Notes: generated by a model not told the origin, from the sequence alone. A stretch of DNA of 64,000 nucleotides from WJMT01 sp964599635 (GCA_964599635.1 CAZRGM010000039.1:193424-257423); one strand, 5' to 3'. Numbered from the stretch's first letter, positions 51,151 through 60,364 are shown. A program made the numbers and translations.

Positions 51151-52674
51151 TTAATCTAATTTGCCGACTACTTTTTCTGTTTCTTCTAAGATTTCACCAG
51201 ACTTTACTATTTCTTTCATCCGATTATGGTCTGAGTATAAAGGTCGATCTTTATCCAGAAAGCGGATGTATTTTCGGATCACTTTTTGAGCTGCGGTGAC
51301 TCCTTTACCAAATTTATATTCTCTAAAATCAAGTGCCTGAGCCGCTGCCATAAATTCGATGCCTAATATTCCATATGCATTATCCAGGATCTGTAAATTT
51401 TTAAGTGCTGTATTCATGCCCATTGAAACAAAATCTTCCTGATCAGCTGCTGCGGGAATTGATTGAATGGAAGCAGGCATAGACAGAATCCTCTGTTCAA
51501 CAATCTGCATATCTGCCGTGTACTGGCTTAACATGAGTCCAGAAAACATTCCCGCACCTTTGATAAGGAAAGGAGGAAGTCCTGCACTTAGAGCGGGATT
51601 ATTGAGTCTATTCAGGCGTCTTTCGGACATAACAGAGACCATCGTGATCGCGGCTCCAACCATGTCCATGGGAAGAGATACGGGAGTACCCTGGAAATTA
51701 GCCCCAGAAAGCTGAAGGTCATCCTCCGGGAAAAAAACAGGATTGTCTCCCACTCCGTTTAGTTCTATTTCTATTTGGGAGAGAGCAAAAGATAAGACAT
51801 CATGAGCTGTGCCAATAACCTGGGGAGTTGACCGCATGGAGTAAGCATCCTGAACTTTACATTTAATTTTCCCTTCAGCAAGGTCTCCTCCCTGGATCAG
51901 CTTGGATATGGCTTTTGAAGATCTCACGGCTCCTGAGAAACCTCGTGCTTCGTGTAGCTTAGGGCTGTATGGCTTCATATTGGCTTTTAAGGCTTCCAAA
52001 GACATAGCCGCAGCTATTTCTGCCTGTTTGAGCCATCTGTTGGCGTCATAGAGAAGCAAAGCGCTCATTGCTGTGAGAAAATTAGATCCATTTATTATGG
52101 AGAGTCCGTCTCGTGCTTTTAATCCAGGGATGGATATACCGGCTTTGGCCATGGCTTGTCCCCCTGACATGAGTTCGTCTTTATAATAAGCTTTTCCTTC
52201 TCCCAAAAGAACTAGGGCTATTTGGGCCATCGGAGCAAGATCCCCACAGGCTCCGACAGAGCCTTTTTGGCACACAAACGGAGTGACTCCTTTATTTAAC
52301 ATTTCAACAAGAGTTCGGGTTATTTCAAGCCGACATCCAGAATTACCATGAGCGTGAACATTGATGCGGCTTAACATAGCTCCTCTGACAAATTCGATAG
52401 GAGCTGGATCGCCAATACCTGCCGCGTGATTATATATCAGATATTTCTGAAATTTTTCAAGCTGTTTTTCGTCCAACACGACTTCCGAAAATTCACCTAT
52501 TCCGGTATTGACTCCATACATGATTTCTTTGGATTTGATTTTTTTCTCTAACATATCGCGGCATCTATTTATCCGCTCTTCAGCATCTCCATGGAGAGAT
52601 ACCTTTTCATGATTCCTGGCTACTCTTACCACATCTTCTATAGTTAATCCTGTGCCATCTAAAAAAATAGACAT
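51151..52674 (-). CDS. hutH: Histidine ammonia-lyase with Ala-Cys-Gly in the MIO site
   Basis: A 507-residue aromatic amino-acid lyase of HutH length. Y53 (MYGVNTGIGEFSE) and H83 (NHAAGIG) match the HAL active site, as do N195 and the KVQDAYSMRSTPQVIG block. The electrophile MIO normally forms from Ala-Ser-Gly; here the motif is GSVGACGDLAP with Cys at 143 (codon TGT on the minus strand). Directly following hutU supports histidine to urocanate. Cys can be converted to dehydroalanine in engineered HAL, so the protein may be active. Gaps are 19 nt to hutU and 16 nt to the CBS-like gene. Confidence 0.92.
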   Translation of the reverse strand: MSIFLDGTGLTIEDVVRVARNHEKVSLHGDAEERINRCRDMLEKKIKSKEIMYGVNTGIGEFSEVVLDEKQLEKFQKYLIYNHAAGIGDPAPIEFVRGAMLSRINVHAHGNSGCRLEITRTLVEMLNKGVTPFVCQKGSVGACGDLAPMAQIALVLLGEGKAYYKDELMSGGQAMAKAGISIPGLKARDGLSIINGSNFLTAMSALLLYDANRWLKQAEIAAAMSLEALKANMKPYSPKLHEARGFSGAVRSSKAISKLIQGGDLAEGKIKCKVQDAYSMRSTPQVIGTAHDVLSFALSQIEIELNGVGDNPVFFPEDDLQLSGANFQGTPVSLPMDMVGAAITMVSVMSERRLNRLNNPALSAGLPPFLIKGAGMFSGLMLSQYTADMQIVEQRILSMPASIQSIPAAADQEDFVSMGMNTALKNLQILDNAYGILGIEFMAAAQALDFREYKFGKGVTAAQKVIRKYIRFLDKDRPLYSDHNRMKEIVKSGEILEETEKVVGKLD

Positions 52675-52693
52675 TTTTTGGTCTCCTTATCGT

Positions 52694-54370
52694 TTATTTA
52701 AATATATTGATCTTGAATTTTTCGGCAACCTCAATGGCCTTTTCATAACCGGCATCTGCATGACGGAAAATAGCTGTTGCTGGATCATTATACAGGACTC
52801 TTTTTATACGCCTCTCTGATTTTTCAGTTCCATCCAGAAGGAGAACCATTCCTGCATGCTGGGAATAACCTATTCCCACGCCACCCCCGTGATGGAAAGA
52901 AACCCATGTGGCTCCTCCAGAAGTATTAGCCATGAGATTCAAGAGAGGCCAGTCAGATACCGCATCAGTGCCATCTTTCATCCCTTCTGTTTCTCTGTAC
53001 GGAGAGGCTACTGAGCCCCCATCCAGATGGTCTCTTCCAATAACAACCGGCGCTTTGAGTTTTCCAGTTTGGATCAATTTATTAAAAACATACCCTGCTT
53101 TTTCTCTTTCACCCAGTCCAAGCCAGCAGATTCGGCAGGGGAGTCCTTGGAAAGCAACCTTTTTTTGAGCTTGTCGGATCCAGTTGATCATCTTTTTGTT
53201 TTCTGGAAATGCTTTGATCAAGGCTTGGTCAGTTTCATATATATCTTGAGGATCTCCAGATAAGGCAGCCCAACGGAAAGGTCCTTTTCCTTCACAGAAT
53301 TGGGGACGGATATATTCTGGGACAAAGCCTGGATAATCGAATGCATTCTTCTCGCCTCCTTGTTTGGCAAATTCCCTCAAATTATTTCCATAATCAAAGA
53401 CATTACTTCCCCGGTTCTTCATCTTCAGCATAAAGGAGACGTGTCTGGCCATACTTTTCAGGGCTTTCTTTTTATAAAGAGCTGGGTCAGATTTTCTAAG
53501 CTTCTTGGCCTGTTCAAGGGTCATGCCAGCAGGAATATATCCATTGATGGGGTCATGAGCTGAGGTCTGATCTGTTAAAACATCAGGGATAATATTGTCT
53601 TTGAGGAGTTTTTCAAGAACATCACCTATGTTTCCTACTAGGCCCGCTGAAATGGACTTTTTTTGTTCTTTTGCATCCAGTACCCACTTTTTGGCCTCTT
53701 CATATGAATGGGTCATTTGATCGATATATTTCGTTTTAATTCTTTTTTTTATGCTTTCAGGATTGACATCGATCCCTAGAAAAGTCGCTCCATTCATAGT
53801 GGCTGCCAGAGGTTGAGCGCCTCCCATGGCTCCAAGGCCTCCAGTAACTAATAATTTTCCCTTTAAGTCTCCCTTAAAGTGTTTTTCAGCGCAGGCAGCA
53901 AAAGTTTCATAAGTTCCTTGTAGGATTCCTTGAGTTCCAATATAGATCCAGCTTCCTGCTGTCATCTGTCCGAACATCATTAAACCTTTTTCTTTTAGTT
54001 TGTTGAAATGATCCCATGTTGCCCAATAGGGGACTAAATTACTGTTAGCAATGAGAACACGAGGCGCTTCAGGGTGAGATCGGACAATTCCTACTGGTTT
54101 CCCTGATTGGATAAGAAGACTTTGATCTATCTCAAGTTCAAGGAGTGCCTTAATGATTTTCTTAACGGATTCCTTATCACGGGCTGCTTGACCTGTTCCT
54201 CCGTACACAATGAGATTTTCAGGGTCTTCGGCTACTTCGGGATTTAAATTGTTAAGCAGCATTCTCAAAGGGGCTTCTGTTTCCCAACTCTTTGCAGATA
54301 TCTCAGGGCCTTCTGGGGCTTTATAGTTGGGATGATCCGCATACTTTCTTATAAATTCAGAATATTCCAT
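52694..54370 (-). CDS. hutU: Urocanate hydratase
   Basis: About 558 residues, the standard urocanase length. It carries GGTGQAARDKESV, the NAD-binding GKLLVTGGLGAMGGAQPLA, DQTSAHDP, FQGLPCRICWLGLGER with the conserved Cys-Trp-Leu-Gly, and HHGGGVGIGYSQHAG. It converts urocanate to imidazolonepropionate in the cytoplasm using NAD as an electrophile. ATG 54370 is used (AGGAGG 6 nt upstream) rather than the earlier ATG 54385. It overlaps the MarR gene end by 14 nt. HutI and the formiminoglutamate enzymes are not in the window. Confidence 0.94.
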   Translation of the reverse strand: MEYSEFIRKYADHPNYKAPEGPEISAKSWETEAPLRMLLNNLNPEVAEDPENLIVYGGTGQAARDKESVKKIIKALLELEIDQSLLIQSGKPVGIVRSHPEAPRVLIANSNLVPYWATWDHFNKLKEKGLMMFGQMTAGSWIYIGTQGILQGTYETFAACAEKHFKGDLKGKLLVTGGLGAMGGAQPLAATMNGATFLGIDVNPESIKKRIKTKYIDQMTHSYEEAKKWVLDAKEQKKSISAGLVGNIGDVLEKLLKDNIIPDVLTDQTSAHDPINGYIPAGMTLEQAKKLRKSDPALYKKKALKSMARHVSFMLKMKNRGSNVFDYGNNLREFAKQGGEKNAFDYPGFVPEYIRPQFCEGKGPFRWAALSGDPQDIYETDQALIKAFPENKKMINWIRQAQKKVAFQGLPCRICWLGLGEREKAGYVFNKLIQTGKLKAPVVIGRDHLDGGSVASPYRETEGMKDGTDAVSDWPLLNLMANTSGGATWVSFHHGGGVGIGYSQHAGMVLLLDGTEKSERRIKRVLYNDPATAIFRHADAGYEKAIEVAEKFKINIFK

Positions 54371-54869
54371 TTGATTCCTCCTCATTATGATTCATGTTTT
54401 TTAATACCCTTTCACAAAGGCTTTCTTTTTCAAGGGTATCTTCTATTTCATCCAGAGCTTTTAAAAGAAGAGAGCTGTTCTCTTTTTGATCAAGCAAAAA
54501 CTGCATTGACTCTCTCATTGATTTCCATACAGGCCCTATTTGGTTCATTATTTTTCTGCCTTTTTCTGTGAAAGCAATAATCTTCTTTCTTCTGTCGTTT
54601 TTATCATTAATAAATTTAACAAGACCTTTTTTTTCAAGATTGGTGACAAGTTGACTGACTGCTGAATGTGTGATCCTCAGCTCTTTAGCGATTTCGGTTA
54701 CAGATAAATGATGTTTATGGTGAAGTAAATAAAAAAGAGGGAACCAGCTTACCTCAAAAGGGATGCCTAGTTTTTTATAAATGTTGGATACATCAAAGAG
54801 AAATCGATCACTTATGCGTTTCAATCGGGTGCCAAAAATCAATTCGCCAGCTTCTTTATAAAAGCTCAT
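54357..54869 (-). CDS. MarR-family transcriptional regulator, likely of the hut operon
   Basis: A 170-residue winged-helix protein with the helix-turn-helix LSVTEIAKELRITHSAVSQLVTNLEKKGLVKF and the wing DKNDRRKKIIAFTEKG. N- and C-terminal helices form the dimer. It is first in the operon and overlaps hutU by 14 nt. A near-perfect 16-nt palindrome lies 25 nt upstream of its start, a plausible operator for autorepression. The ligand could be urocanate or histidine by analogy with other hut regulators, which is inference. Confidence 0.88.
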   Translation of the reverse strand: MSFYKEAGELIFGTRLKRISDRFLFDVSNIYKKLGIPFEVSWFPLFYLLHHKHHLSVTEIAKELRITHSAVSQLVTNLEKKGLVKFINDKNDRRKKIIAFTEKGRKIMNQIGPVWKSMRESMQFLLDQKENSSLLLKALDEIEDTLEKESLCERVLKNMNHNEEESNGIF

Positions 54870-54893
54870 GATAATCTGTCTTCTTTAATATTT

Positions 54894-54909
54894 ATGTTAG
54901 TACTTACAT
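54894..54909. promoter_or_regulatory. Candidate MarR operator (palindrome)
   Basis: ATGTTAGTACTTACAT is an inverted repeat with one mismatched pair and an AGTACT centre. It is placed between the MarR start (54869) and the divergent glutamine-synthetase-like gene, so it could control both. Confidence 0.45.
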
Positions 54910-55065
54910 TATTTGTTTTTTTATCTAAAATTGCAAGGGAAAATCGCATTTTTTCTGTTTTATAGGGAAAGGCAGTGGAATAATACTTGGAAAGCTCGAC
55001 AAAGCTTTATGTGAAAGGTAAAATATAGAATCCAGATTTTAATATTTATAATGGAGTTTGTCATA

Positions 55066-56589
55066 ATGAATCATAAAAATTTATCATATGCCCTGACCAA
55101 TCCCTTGTCTTTATTATTAAATAAACCAGTGGAGGAATTCCAAAGAGCCGATTTATTAAAAATCATAGAGAAAAAGCAAATTGAAAGAATTACTTTTCAT
55201 TACACAGCCATAGATGGAAGGCTCAAAGAATTAAAGCTTCCCATATCAAGCAGAATTGGTGCTGAGCGAATTCTTGCAAACGGTGAACGTGTGGATGGTT
55301 CTTCGTTATTTAAAGGATTAGTGGAAACATCACTTTCTGACCTCTATGTGGTTCCCCAATATAAAACTGCTTTTCTCAATCCATTTGATGAGGGGAGCCT
55401 TGATTTTATATGTCGTTATTTTACAAAAGACGGTGAGCTGGCTCCTTTTGCCCCTGATTCGATTTTAAATAAAGCCTATGCACTCTTTAAAAAGAATACG
55501 GGTCTAGATATTTACTGTTTAGGTGAACTCGAATTTTTTATTATATCTGAAAGAGAAAGTGATATATATAAACAGCAAATACAGAATAATTATCATGAGT
55601 CATCCCCTTTTGTCAAAAACGGCCCTCTTTTAACAGAAATACTTCGCCACATTATGTCTCTGACGAATGCAGTCAAGTATGCTCATTCTGAAGCAGGATA
55701 CATAGAAAAAATCAATTCAAAAATAAATGAGATAAATGGGAAACAAGCAGAGCAGATGGAAATTGAATTTATGCCTAGGCCTGTCGATGAAATGGCGGAT
55801 GATTTGGTTTTGGGAAAGTGGCTGATCAGAAATATTGCCTATAGACATGGTTGCATTGCAACCTTTGCTCCTAAAATTGATGATAAAACAGCCGGAAATG
55901 GATTCCATATACATATTCAATTGATGAAAAATGGGGATAACATAATGAAAAGATCTGATGGGAGGCTTTCTGAGCCTGCGGAACGTTTAGTGGGGGGACT
56001 TTGCGAATATGCAGATTCACTGACTGCCTTTGGAAACACGGTTCCATCATCATATTTGAGACTTGTCCCAAACCAGGAAGCTCCCACCCGAATATTCTGG
56101 AGCGGTTTAAATCGTCATGCGCTCATAAGGGTTCCTCTGGCTTGGTCAAAATTTAATGACATAGCAAGAAAAATAAATCCCCAGGAATCTTCACGATTTG
56201 GAAAGAGCCTCGAAAGCAAAACCGTGGAATTGAGGAGTCCTGATGGAAGTGCTCTGATCCATTTGCTTATCGCAGGAATTGTCTTGGCTGCTGAAGGGGG
56301 TCTTAAACAGAAAGAGTTTTTGAATACAGCGAAAAATCTTTACGTTAAAGGTCAATTAAGAAAAGACAAAAATACGATGAAGAAATACAGGTCTCTTCCA
56401 AATAGCTGTAGAGAATCGAGCAGGATATTATCGGAAAAAAGGAATTTATATGAAAGAGAAGGAATATTTCCTTCTTATGTCATTGATTATGTGATAAGTT
56501 TATTAGAAGAGGAAGATATTGATTTATACGGTTCTAAAAGAGAAATAGAGAGAATAAACATAATGCATAAAGATATCCACAAACATTAG
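55066..56589 (+). CDS. Glutamine-synthetase-family protein (divergent)
   Basis: About 507 residues. A short N-terminal beta-grasp-like part is followed by the GS catalytic barrel. Segments include GELEFFII, EIEFMPRP, GNGFHIHIQLM (His-containing ATP/metal block), SSYLRLVPNQEAPTRIFWSG with NRHALIRVP, and ELRSPDGSA. These match GS in order but differ from GlnA (no clear adenylylation Tyr loop, different substrate flap). ATG 55066 is used (GGAG 9 nt upstream) over 55051. It is divergent from the MarR-hut operon, and a candidate operator sits between. It could ligate glutamate or another acid to an amine; the exact product is not recognisable. Confidence 0.8.
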   Translation: MNHKNLSYALTNPLSLLLNKPVEEFQRADLLKIIEKKQIERITFHYTAIDGRLKELKLPISSRIGAERILANGERVDGSSLFKGLVETSLSDLYVVPQYKTAFLNPFDEGSLDFICRYFTKDGELAPFAPDSILNKAYALFKKNTGLDIYCLGELEFFIISERESDIYKQQIQNNYHESSPFVKNGPLLTEILRHIMSLTNAVKYAHSEAGYIEKINSKINEINGKQAEQMEIEFMPRPVDEMADDLVLGKWLIRNIAYRHGCIATFAPKIDDKTAGNGFHIHIQLMKNGDNIMKRSDGRLSEPAERLVGGLCEYADSLTAFGNTVPSSYLRLVPNQEAPTRIFWSGLNRHALIRVPLAWSKFNDIARKINPQESSRFGKSLESKTVELRSPDGSALIHLLIAGIVLAAEGGLKQKEFLNTAKNLYVKGQLRKDKNTMKKYRSLPNSCRESSRILSEKRNLYEREGIFPSYVIDYVISLLEEEDIDLYGSKREIERINIMHKDIHKH

Positions 56590-56610
56590 TAAAAAAATTT
56601 ATATAATTAC

Positions 56611-56638
56611 TTGAAAAAAATAAATAATTTGTTATAAT
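56611..56638 (+). promoter_or_regulatory. Promoter of ncRNA copy 2
   Basis: TTGAAA (56611-56616), 16-nt spacer, TATAAT (56633-56638), 16 nt before the RNA stem. No protein gene follows on this strand; the next one is convergent. Confidence 0.6.
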
Positions 56639-56644
56639 AGAACA

Positions 56645-56740
56645 AAATCTTATTGTGCTGGCTGGGTAAGATTTTATAATACCCTCCTTCATTATCCCCT
56701 TTTTGCTTATTTTCCCCTAAAAAAAACAGCCAGCACCCCT
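56645..56740 (+). ncRNA. Candidate small structured RNA, family copy 2
   Basis: GTGCTGGCTG (56655-56664) pairs perfectly with CAGCCAGCAC (56727-56736), closing a 62-nt loop. An inner stem GGGTA/TACCC (56664-56668 with 56680-56684) is nested. The loop has an anti-Shine-Dalgarno-like CCCTCCTT and repeated TCCCC stretches. The promoter (TTGAAA, TATAAT) ends exactly 16 nt before the stem, as in copy 1 at 20404-20496. It lies in a convergent intergenic region where an mRNA promoter is not expected. A bidirectional terminator is the alternative, but the strong promoter and lack of a T-run argue against it alone. Confidence 0.55.
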
Positions 56741-56786
56741 TTCTTATGACAATTTTAGAAAATTTTTATTCTATCTTATTTTAAGA

Positions 56787-57746
56787 TTAAATTCTGCGGA
56801 AACGCTCGAATCCTGATATCCCAATAAAATTGAGTCTATCTTCTTTTTCTATTTCGTCAAAAAGAAGATTTAACCCTAAGTTATCACTTGAAATATGACC
56901 TGCTATAACGACATTCAGATTAGCTTGCTTCGCTTTTTTGAGGTGATTTTCACCAATATGCATTCCTACGAGAGTGCTGATTCCGCTGTTTGTTATTTTG
57001 TCGAATATATCCTCTGATCCTCCGGTTCCTCCTGTCATATCAACATATATTTTGCCACATCTGTTGTTTTCAGAGCCGTTTATGATTTTAGGAGGAGATT
57101 GAAGTCTGGATGATTTTTTATACTCAGGCATTTTTTTCAGTAACTCCATGAGCTCCTTGAGGTTATAAGGTTTTTCTTTTTCAAAGAGTCCTTTTAGATA
57201 ATGGGTCACACAATTATCTGACGGTGTATGAATGCACATCATAGGAATATTTAGAATTTTTGCAGCATCTACAGCTCTGTTATGATTGACAGGAAGAATC
57301 CCTCGTTCAACTTCACTGATCCTTTTTTCTAAAAGTTGCTCAGCCACACTTATGCTGATTCCGTAGTGAGAAAGAATATCCGCTTGAAGTTTCATCACAT
57401 CATGAAGCTGGGCTAGAGCCAATCCTTCAGGATGATGTGATATGATCAAATCAATATCCTTTTTGTTTTCCTTATTTAAAGTGTGGGTTAATAATATTTC
57501 TCCGATTTCCATATCTATCCCCACAATCACTTGGTTCACTTCAGAATTTGGGTCTCCATACAGGATCCGGGTGTCTGAAAAGGGATTGAAAATTCTGTCT
57601 TTATCATAAAATTCTTTTTCCTCTTCACTTAATCCATCAAATTTTCCTTTTTCTTCTTCCAAGAGTTTTTGGATTTCTTTTTTATCTCTAAAATCATTTT
57701 CAATTCCTATGGTAATTGCTTTTTTATAAAGTTTTTCTAATTTCAT
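56787..57746 (-). CDS. NIF3-like metal-binding protein
   Basis: A 319-residue protein with NIF3/YbgI-like features: DLIISHHPEG (His pair), NHNRAVDAAKILNIPMMCIHTPSDN (a Mg/metal-site region) and the C-terminal VVIAGHISSDNLGLNLLFDE. Family proteins bind two metal ions and have a poorly defined, probably hydrolase-like, activity (GTP cyclohydrolase-1 type 2 related). It is longer at the N-terminus than YbgI. It lies behind the sugar isomerase with an 85-nt gap. Function uncertain. Confidence 0.72.
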   Translation of the reverse strand: MKLEKLYKKAITIGIENDFRDKKEIQKLLEEEKGKFDGLSEEEKEFYDKDRIFNPFSDTRILYGDPNSEVNQVIVGIDMEIGEILLTHTLNKENKKDIDLIISHHPEGLALAQLHDVMKLQADILSHYGISISVAEQLLEKRISEVERGILPVNHNRAVDAAKILNIPMMCIHTPSDNCVTHYLKGLFEKEKPYNLKELMELLKKMPEYKKSSRLQSPPKIINGSENNRCGKIYVDMTGGTGGSEDIFDKITNSGISTLVGMHIGENHLKKAKQANLNVVIAGHISSDNLGLNLLFDEIEKEDRLNFIGISGFERFRRI

Positions 57747-57831
57747 TTTTTATCTCCTTCTTAATTTATAAAAAAAACCCATCGTAAACTATTTTTGATC
57801 ACTTTTTCCATAAATCAACCTGATGTTTATC

Positions 57832-59343
57832 TTAAAGTTGTTCAGGATATTTAGTGTCGTAGCATTCGAATTCAATATTCATCTCCTCTGCAAGAGCTTT
57901 CAGTTCTGCCAGATGATCTCCCATGACTGTCATGGGGTGGTTGGAGTTGATGTGCTGCTCTATTTTCCCACATAGTTTCAGATACCAATGAGGCCATTCA
58001 GGGTTACAGCTTTTTGAACGCTTTTTCCATATTTTGTCAGTTGGGATATCAGTAAAACCTCGGCCCGCACACAAATAAAGCTGATGATTTTTATAAGAAA
58101 AACGAGCCCATGTGACGATTCCAGGTATTCTAGCAATTAAAGAACAGGTTCCGCCCCCTTTTTTAAAATACATATATGTCTGACGTTCAGACCAGGAGCC
58201 TTCAAGAGATTTATGACTTCCCTTGGCAAAATAGGGAGCCAGAGACCCTGAATTAACAAACCAATAAATTGATTGATCAGAGTTCCAGTAACGAAGGTCA
58301 TTAAAGCCAACGGGTTCATTGTCATTTAAAAGCTTCAAAACCTGCATAGTGACTGCAGCTCCATCATCTGCTTCAGTCGCTGTTACGAATGTTTCCCCAT
58401 CAGAGTCCGGTCTTAGTCGGTTGTTTAAAATCCCCAAGGTGAGATCAGTAGCAGGGTAGTGTTCGATCCAGTCAAGCTGGTCTTGGACTCCCATAAAATC
58501 TAACCCAAACTGGTTTTTTAATTCAAGGATGGCGAAGTAAACTTTCATCTGGAAAATGACCATTTCTTTGGTCAGGTGCTTTTGGGGGTTGGTGCCTAAA
58601 CGGATATCCATGCCTTTTTGGATTAAAAAATCAACGGCTTTCTCCGCTTTTCTGTCAGAAATTTTTTCAGCCATCTTGAAAAGCCTCAGTCCGTCAAATC
58701 CTTCTCTGGCTGTTCCGAAATATTTCAAAAAATGAGCATCTGAAATTTTATTCCACATCTGCATGGATCTGGGTCCAACCGCTCCATAAATGGACCCTGA
58801 AAGTTTTTTTAATACCTTTTTTGCCTTCTCACGGTCTGTTTTTTTGACTGTTATATCAATGAAATTTTGGTTTTCTGGAACATATTGTCCCTTTTCCAAG
58901 AAGGTTTTTATGGGTTCAAGATAGGCTTCATGATCTTTAAAATTCTCTACGAACAGTCTGGAAGTTTGAATCCCCATTTGAGAAGTACCGGCAGAAGCTG
59001 CTAAAAGTCCAACCGCTCCGGGGTAATCAGAAATGGCGCTCCCCAACATTAATTTCGGCATATCTTTGGGGAGTTGCCAAAGGGGACTTACTGAAAAATC
59101 TGGGTAGGCCCAACCAGCCATAAAATCAATGAATCGGCTGCCTTTTGCTTTTTTAATGAGTTTCATTCCTTCTGCCACACTAGAGATTGGTTTATCGGGA
59201 TTGAGCACATGGGCCTTCCAACCGCATTTTTCTATAACCCGAATGAGCTCGGAAAGCTGGTTTTTTGCTATGGGCCAAACTTCAGCATTGGGTTCATACC
59301 TGCTGTCAAGGGGTAAATATAGATCGACATATGGATTCATCAA
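57832..59343 (-). CDS. L-fucose/L-arabinose-isomerase-like protein
   Basis: A 503-residue protein of the FucI/AraA fold. It has an N-terminal Rossmann-like part (VDLYLPLDSRYEPNAEVWPIA), a middle domain with GAVGPRSMQMWNKISDAHFLKYFG, and a C-terminal VTATEADDGAAVTMQVLKLL block with acidic metal ligands. The family interconverts aldose and ketose using Mn. It sits directly after the sugar ABC transporter (28-nt gap), so the imported sugar probably enters metabolism here. Which sugar is not clear; substrate-pocket residues differ from classical FucI. Confidence 0.78.
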   Translation of the reverse strand: MMNPYVDLYLPLDSRYEPNAEVWPIAKNQLSELIRVIEKCGWKAHVLNPDKPISSVAEGMKLIKKAKGSRFIDFMAGWAYPDFSVSPLWQLPKDMPKLMLGSAISDYPGAVGLLAASAGTSQMGIQTSRLFVENFKDHEAYLEPIKTFLEKGQYVPENQNFIDITVKKTDREKAKKVLKKLSGSIYGAVGPRSMQMWNKISDAHFLKYFGTAREGFDGLRLFKMAEKISDRKAEKAVDFLIQKGMDIRLGTNPQKHLTKEMVIFQMKVYFAILELKNQFGLDFMGVQDQLDWIEHYPATDLTLGILNNRLRPDSDGETFVTATEADDGAAVTMQVLKLLNDNEPVGFNDLRYWNSDQSIYWFVNSGSLAPYFAKGSHKSLEGSWSERQTYMYFKKGGGTCSLIARIPGIVTWARFSYKNHQLYLCAGRGFTDIPTDKIWKKRSKSCNPEWPHWYLKLCGKIEQHINSNHPMTVMGDHLAELKALAEEMNIEFECYDTKYPEQL

Positions 59344-59370
59344 AAGCTCCTTTTTGTTATTTTGGAGGTT

Positions 59371-60351
59371 TTAATTTTTCGATTTGAAATATTGTTCAAT
59401 GTATTCTCCTCCGGAATTGATATTTTCTTTGGTGAATATTCTTGAGGAAAGAGTGATTTCTTTTTTGACCTCATGACCATTGAGTATGGATAAAGCCGTA
59501 TCTATAGCTTCTTTTCCTCCTGTAGGATATTCAAATGAGGCGGCTAAAAGCCCTTGTTTCACGTAGATCTGCCCTTCTTGGGGGAGAGCATCAATTCCTA
59601 TAAATATGATGTCTTTCTCACGGCCAGCCGCTTTAGATGCAAGAAAAGCTCCATGGGCCCCCGGATCATTATGAGCATAAACCAAATCGATCTGATCAAA
59701 TCGTGCGAGAGCAGATTCCATCTCTTTTCTTGCTTCAGGCTCAAGCCACTTCATATCCGCTTCAAATATAATTTTGATATCAGGCCCAGATAGACCTTCA
59801 CAAAATCCGGAATGTCTGTCTTGGCCGGGAGTGGAAGTCATCAATCCTTTGAGTTCAACGATTTTTCCTTTTCCCTCCAACTTTTTAGCCACCCATCGTC
59901 CGGCTGCTTTTCCAATTTTCTTATTGTCAGCTCCAATAAAACAGGTATATTTTTCACCAAGTATACGCCGGTCAAGAATGATAATTGGGATTCCTTGCTC
60001 ATAAGCCGTAGAGATGGGAGGGGTCATAGGGGCTGCTTCTTTTGGAGAAACGATGAGAAGATCAACCTCTGCATTGATAAATTCCTCTATCTGAGATCTC
60101 TGTCTCAAAGAATCATTCTGAGCGTCTTTAAAAATTACTTTGATTTCAGAATGTTTTTCTGAGGCATTTTTAATGTCCTGGTTCATCTGAACCCTCCAGG
60201 GTTCTCCCAGATTGCACTGACTCATCCCTATGATCCATTGATGTTTGGGCTCTTTAGTGACAGGAGTCTCGTAATCTGAGCCGTGCTTTCTTCCAGAACA
60301 GCACATGAATATGACTGAAAAAATGATGGTTATAACCCAAATTTTTTTCAT
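59371..60351 (-). CDS. Sugar ABC transporter substrate-binding lipoprotein (RbsB-like)
   Basis: A 326-residue periplasmic-binding-protein-like I fold. The signal peptide ends at an MCC lipobox (C17/C18 in VIFMCCSGRK), so the mature protein is lipid-anchored. Ligand-binding loops include MSQCNLGEPWRVQMNQDIK, VDLLIVSPKEAAPM, IIILDRRIL and VYAHNDPGAHGAF. It delivers a monosaccharide to the permease encoded next. It is the third gene of the transport operon, 13 nt after the permease gene. Confidence 0.9.
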   Translation of the reverse strand: MKKIWVITIIFSVIFMCCSGRKHGSDYETPVTKEPKHQWIIGMSQCNLGEPWRVQMNQDIKNASEKHSEIKVIFKDAQNDSLRQRSQIEEFINAEVDLLIVSPKEAAPMTPPISTAYEQGIPIIILDRRILGEKYTCFIGADNKKIGKAAGRWVAKKLEGKGKIVELKGLMTSTPGQDRHSGFCEGLSGPDIKIIFEADMKWLEPEARKEMESALARFDQIDLVYAHNDPGAHGAFLASKAAGREKDIIFIGIDALPQEGQIYVKQGLLAASFEYPTGGKEAIDTALSILNGHEVKKEITLSSRIFTKENINSGGEYIEQYFKSKN

Positions 60352-60364
60352 CGTTACCTCTTTG

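Noticed and set aside
56655..56736. Simple rho-independent terminator or SRP RNA
   Set aside because: The loop is 62 nt and no T-run follows; the SRP core GGAAGCAGCC-type motif is absent. A structured RNA fits better.
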